Positions 5,722-8,455 of a stretch of 8,455 nucleotides of DNA are shown here, one piece after another. The stretch's first letter is position 1. Each line of letters opens with the position of its first letter. The notes under the pieces are model-generated. The model made no database searches and had not been told where the DNA came from. It was given only the letters and a program-made list of their open reading frames with translations. The stretch covers positions 1 through 8,455 of the forward strand of contig DASXTQ010000043.1 of the NCBI GenBank assembly GCA_036505295.1, in the 5' to 3' direction. The DNA is from WS-7 sp036505295. GTDB taxonomy: Bacteria; Eisenbacteria; RBG-16-71-46; SZUA-252. The position numbers were made by a program, and so were the translations under genes.

Positions 5722-7119
5722 TCAAGACACCCCCACCGCGGCCGGCACGATGTTCTGGTTCATCCGGAACAGGTTCGTCGGGTCGAACTTCGCCTTGAGG
5801 GCCGCGAGGCGCGCGAGCTTCGCTCCATAGGCAGCCTCGAGTCCATCGGCCCCTTCGTCCCCTCCGAGGTAGTTCACGTAGGCGCCCCGAGCGGCGAAAG
5901 GGCGCATGGCGTCGAAAAGTTCGCGCGTCCAGGTGATGTTCCTCTCCTTGTCCTTCGGATCGGCCCAGGCCGAGGTCACAACGAAGTTGTAGGCCCAGGC
6001 GCGGTGGCCGAAGGAGGTTGCCTGCTCCGGCACCCGGTCCCAGGCGCTGTCGCCATTGTGCTCGAGGACGATCACGGTGCGCGGTGACGGCACACGCGCG
6101 AAGAAATCGACGATGACATCGATGGCGTCGTCGCTGAGCGTCGCGAGATAACTTGACTTCCAGTAGCCGTGGAGCCCGGACGGCCAGAGGAAATCCGCCA
6201 TGCGCTGTGCTGTGCTGTACGGCATCTCCTGGAACGTGTCCACCAGGGGAGGCCCGTACTCGCGCAGCGGACGCAGCACCTTCTCTCCCTCGCTCATCGG
6301 ACCCGCGTAGACACCCCCGAGACCGACGAGTGCGGCTCCGCCCAGCGGCGCAGGTCCGGAGGGATCGTCCGGGAAATGGAACAGGAGCGCGCCCTGCGTG
6401 GACTCATCGGGCGCACCGTTCTCGAGGTCACGCCATTTTCGGATGGCCTTCGCCGCGGTCGCCGCGGGATGGAGAACGATCCCGGCGAGCACCGTGCCCA
6501 CGGGGTGGACGCGGAACTCGAAGGACGTGACCACTCCGAAGTTCCCGCCGCCCCCGCGGACCGCCCAGAAAAGATCGCTGTTCTCTTCGGCGCTGGCAGT
6601 GACGAGGCGGCCGTCTGCGAGCGCGACCTTAGCCGAGAGCAGGTTGTCCAGGGCGAGGCCATGCTTCCGCACGAGCCATCCGAGACCGCCGCCGAGCGTG
6701 AGACCCGACACGCCGGTGACGGAAACGAACCCGCCGGTCGCGGCGAGTCCATGGGGTTGGAGCGCGTCGTTCACCTCGCCCCAGTTGCACCCGCCTTCCA
6801 CGCGAACCGTCCGCTCGGCGGGATTCACCACGATATCCTTCATTCCCGACACGTCGATCACGAGTCCGTCATCGCAGACGGCGAAACCGGCGACATTGTG
6901 GCCGGTGCCTCGAACGGAAACGAGCAGGTTCTCCCCGCGCGCGAAATTCACCGCTTGGACAACATCGCCGGAGCCGGCGCAGCGGGCGATGAGCGCGGGG
7001 CGTCGATCGATCGCGGCGTTGAATACCGTACGTGCGGCGTCGTACGGAGCGTCACCCGGGGAGATCAGCTGGCCCTGAAACTTGGACCTCAGCTCGTCGA
7101 TGGCGGAAGCTCGAAACAT
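5722..7119 (-). CDS. FAD-dependent oxidoreductase, berberine-bridge / 6-hydroxynicotine-oxidase-like
   Basis: This 465-residue protein has the usual length and both domains of the family: an FAD-binding PCMH-type domain in the N-terminal half and the BBE domain at the end (YVNYLGGDEG ... FDPTNLFRMNQNI). VRGTGHNVAG carries His74, the expected site of the covalent 8-alpha-histidyl FAD link. The second anchor, a Cys in PAGVCPxVG of bicovalent members, is replaced here by GGFVSVTG, so FAD is probably held by His alone, as in 6-hydroxy-D-nicotine oxidase. GLTLGGGLGWL and LFWAVRGGGGNFGVVT are typical family blocks. Such enzymes oxidise alcohols, amines or sugars with O2; the substrate cannot be read from the sequence. 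ATG 7119 is chosen for aggagg six bases upstream; an ATG at 7146 lacks a site. The GlxA-type regulator ends 51 bases upstream, probably in the same operon. Confidence 0.88.
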   Translation of the reverse strand: MFRASAIDELRSKFQGQLISPGDAPYDAARTVFNAAIDRRPALIARCAGSGDVVQAVNFARGENLLVSVRGTGHNVAGFAVCDDGLVIDVSGMKDIVVNPAERTVRVEGGCNWGEVNDALQPHGLAATGGFVSVTGVSGLTLGGGLGWLVRKHGLALDNLLSAKVALADGRLVTASAEENSDLFWAVRGGGGNFGVVTSFEFRVHPVGTVLAGIVLHPAATAAKAIRKWRDLENGAPDESTQGALLFHFPDDPSGPAPLGGAALVGLGGVYAGPMSEGEKVLRPLREYGPPLVDTFQEMPYSTAQRMADFLWPSGLHGYWKSSYLATLSDDAIDVIVDFFARVPSPRTVIVLEHNGDSAWDRVPEQATSFGHRAWAYNFVVTSAWADPKDKERNITWTRELFDAMRPFAARGAYVNYLGGDEGADGLEAAYGAKLARLAALKAKFDPTNLFRMNQNIVPAAVGVS

Positions 7120-7125
7120 GGTCCT

Positions 7126-7131
7126 CCTCCT
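7126..7131 (-). promoter_or_regulatory. Ribosome binding site for the flavoprotein
   Basis: Aggagg on the minus strand lies six bases before ATG 7119 and settles the start against the ATG nine codons upstream. Confidence 0.65.
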
Positions 7132-7170
7132 CTGCTGCAAGTTCATTTCGCGCAGATCGCTTTCTTGGGT

Positions 7171-8184
7171 CTAGCCGACGTTGGCCACGCGGGCCTTCCG
7201 CTCGACCTGCATCGCCGTCGTGAATCGGGCACGGTAGGCCCTGGGGCTCACACCCAGATTCCGGCGGAACGCAACGCGCATCGTCTCGGCGCTTCCGAAC
7301 CCGCACTGGTCGGCGATGTCGAGGACTCCACGCGAGGAATCCTCGAGCAGCCTCCTCGCCGCCTCGACCCGGGCGCGCTCGATGAACCGCCCAGGCGTGG
7401 TGCCTACTTCCAGGAGAAACCTGCGATGGAAGTGCCGTGGGCTCATGTGGACGCGCTCGGCGAGCGCTTCCACCGTGAGGCGGGCATGGGGATGGCGGAG
7501 CACCCAGGCCTGCACCTCTCGGAGCGGTTCCCGTTCGGACATCTGGGCGGCGAGGTGCTCGCTGAACTGCGCCTGGCCGCCCGGGCGCTTCAGGAAGAGG
7601 ACCATCCACCGGGCCACGGCGAGGGCGAGCCGGCGGCCTAGGTCCTCCTCGACCAAAGCCAGGACCAGATCAAGTCCGGCGGTGGCACCGGCGGAGGTAT
7701 AGATGGTTCCATCCCGCACGTAGATCGGATCGGGCTGCACATGGACCTTGGGATAGCGCCGGGCGAGCTTGTCGCAGAAGGCCCAGTGCGTCGTCGCACT
7801 GCGGCCGTCCAAAAGCCCCGCCTCGGCGAGCATGAAGGTCCCCGTACAAAGCCCGACCACCCGTCCGGACCGGGCCGCGGCGCGAGCGAGCCAGGATGTG
7901 AGCTTCCGGTCGCGGCGGGCCACGCTGGGCTCGTCGATCCCGGTGACGATCAGGGTGTCGACTGCGCCCCGGAGCGATAGGTATGGCCGGTCGGCGACGA
8001 GCCTGAGACCGCGCCAGGAGCGGACGGTCTCAACCGGCGATACCACCTCGACGTCGTAGAACGGGTCGAGCCCGCTCCCGCGGCCGGACCGCTGGTTCGC
8101 GCCGAAGAAGATGTCGAGGATCCCGGGCACCTCGACCACTTCCGCGCAGGGCATGGCAAGAATGACGACACGGTGTCGAGCCAT
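7171..8184 (-). CDS. GlxA-family transcriptional regulator (DJ-1/PfpI domain plus AraC HTH)
   Basis: The 337-residue protein has two domains. Residues 5 to about 200 form a DJ-1/PfpI class I amidotransferase-like sensor fold: VVILAMPCAEVVEVPGILDIF at the start, then VVGLCTGTFMLAEAGLLDGR with Cys113 in the nucleophile-elbow position, and ATTHWAFCDKLARRYPKV. The LKRPGGQAQFSEHL linker is a GlxA signature. The C-terminal AraC/XylS domain has two helix-turn-helix units, LTVEALAERVHMSPRHFHRRF and VLDIADQCGFGSAETMRVAFRR, ending NLGVSPRAYRARF. It binds DNA; the sensor part is usually non-enzymatic and the ligand is unknown. ATG 8184 is chosen because ggagg lies five bases upstream and the DJ-1 fold begins at once; an ATG at 8274 adds 30 unrelated residues. 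It lies 51 bases ahead of the flavoprotein on the same strand and probably controls that operon. Confidence 0.88.
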   Translation of the reverse strand: MARHRVVILAMPCAEVVEVPGILDIFFGANQRSGRGSGLDPFYDVEVVSPVETVRSWRGLRLVADRPYLSLRGAVDTLIVTGIDEPSVARRDRKLTSWLARAAARSGRVVGLCTGTFMLAEAGLLDGRSATTHWAFCDKLARRYPKVHVQPDPIYVRDGTIYTSAGATAGLDLVLALVEEDLGRRLALAVARWMVLFLKRPGGQAQFSEHLAAQMSEREPLREVQAWVLRHPHARLTVEALAERVHMSPRHFHRRFLLEVGTTPGRFIERARVEAARRLLEDSSRGVLDIADQCGFGSAETMRVAFRRNLGVSPRAYRARFTTAMQVERKARVANVG

Positions 8185-8189
8185 GGAGA

Positions 8190-8194
8190 CCTCC
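8190..8194 (-). promoter_or_regulatory. Ribosome binding site for the GlxA-type regulator
   Basis: Ggagg on the minus strand, five bases before ATG 8184, supports the shorter start. Confidence 0.6.
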
Positions 8195-8221
8195 GATTGA
8201 AAGAAGCCTAGGACACCGACT

Positions 8222-8455
8222 CTATCGAGGAGGGGCGCTGGCAGCAATGACATTGATCCCAAAAATCCTGACATCGCGTGTTTGAGGGACCCCGCACGTT
8301 TGGAGAAGAACCGAGTCGTGGGGCCGCTCGGTGTTGTAATCCCTCAGCCACTCCTCCGTCGCCACCCGCACCTCTTCCAGCGAGCTGAACACGTAGGCGT
8401 CGAGCACGTCCTGGCGGTAGCTGCGATTGAAGCGCTCGATGTAGGCGTTTTGGTC
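8222..8455 (-). pseudogene. IS3-family transposase (OrfB/DDE integrase core), C-terminal end, cut by the right window edge
   Basis: The minus-strand frame is open to the window edge and reads DQNAYIERFNRSYRQDVLDAY, then VFSSLEEVRVATEEWLRDYNTERPHDS. This is the end of the rve integrase core of IS3-type transposases; the Glu in NAYIERFN (8435-8437) is the third acidic residue of the DDE triad. After RPHDS (about 8312) the usual LGxxPPxxY continuation is missing and 30 unrelated residues follow to the stop at 8222. The element therefore seems to have lost its 3' end, and no terminal inverted repeat could be recognised. The rest of the transposase lies beyond the window. The first codon readable at the edge is in frame. 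Confidence 0.8.

Noticed and set aside
6169..7641. Long plus-strand open frame of 490 codons
   Set aside because: It runs antisense across the oxidase and the regulator, both strongly supported by motifs. High GC keeps the opposite frame open, and it shows no family signal.
8185..8300. Promoter for the GlxA-type regulator on the minus strand
   Set aside because: Only a weak pair (ttgctg and tagagt) is visible, so no site is called.

Overview
The window is GC-rich bacterial DNA. Its proteins fit a soil-type bacterium with a large genome, such as Acidobacteriota, Gemmatimonadota or a related uncultured lineage. That is an impression from protein style (kinase-associated TPR proteins, many recombinase relics); no marker gene is present to fix the taxon.

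Left part (1-2500) is an insertion hot spot full of wreckage. A tyrosine recombinase enters from the left edge with its catalytic core and stops at 319. Three more short pieces of the same recombinase type follow at 343-388, 1012-1064 and 2129-2188. An intact cysteine synthase (1156-2112) lies between two of them. Just beyond, on the minus strand, are two pieces of a type I restriction methyltransferase (HsdM) in the wrong order: its catalytic-motif region (2357-2479) lies upstream of its N-terminus (2224-2316).

Middle part (2700-5700). A 27-bp site occurs twice as a direct repeat (2778-2804 and 5672-5698, 24/27 identical) and brackets about 2.9 kb. Inside are a 27-residue hydrophobic small ORF with a strong ribosome binding site, a pair of mutually exclusive GC-rich hairpins directly after its stop, an intact kinesin-light-chain-like TPR protein (3287-4021), and a TolB-like/TPR protein that has lost its N-terminal part (to 5299). 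The small ORF, competing hairpins and TPR gene are the most promising undescribed unit. They could be a leader-peptide attenuator, or a separate small-protein gene with its own terminator.

Right part (5700-8455) is conventional. A GlxA-type AraC-family regulator and a berberine-bridge/6-hydroxynicotine-oxidase-like flavoprotein lie on the minus strand 51 bp apart and probably form one operon, closed by a large inverted repeat at 5649-5696. At the right edge is the C-terminal end of an IS3-type transposase, which stops matching its family just after the RPHDS motif.

All functional calls come from recognising family motifs by eye; no alignment or database search was run.
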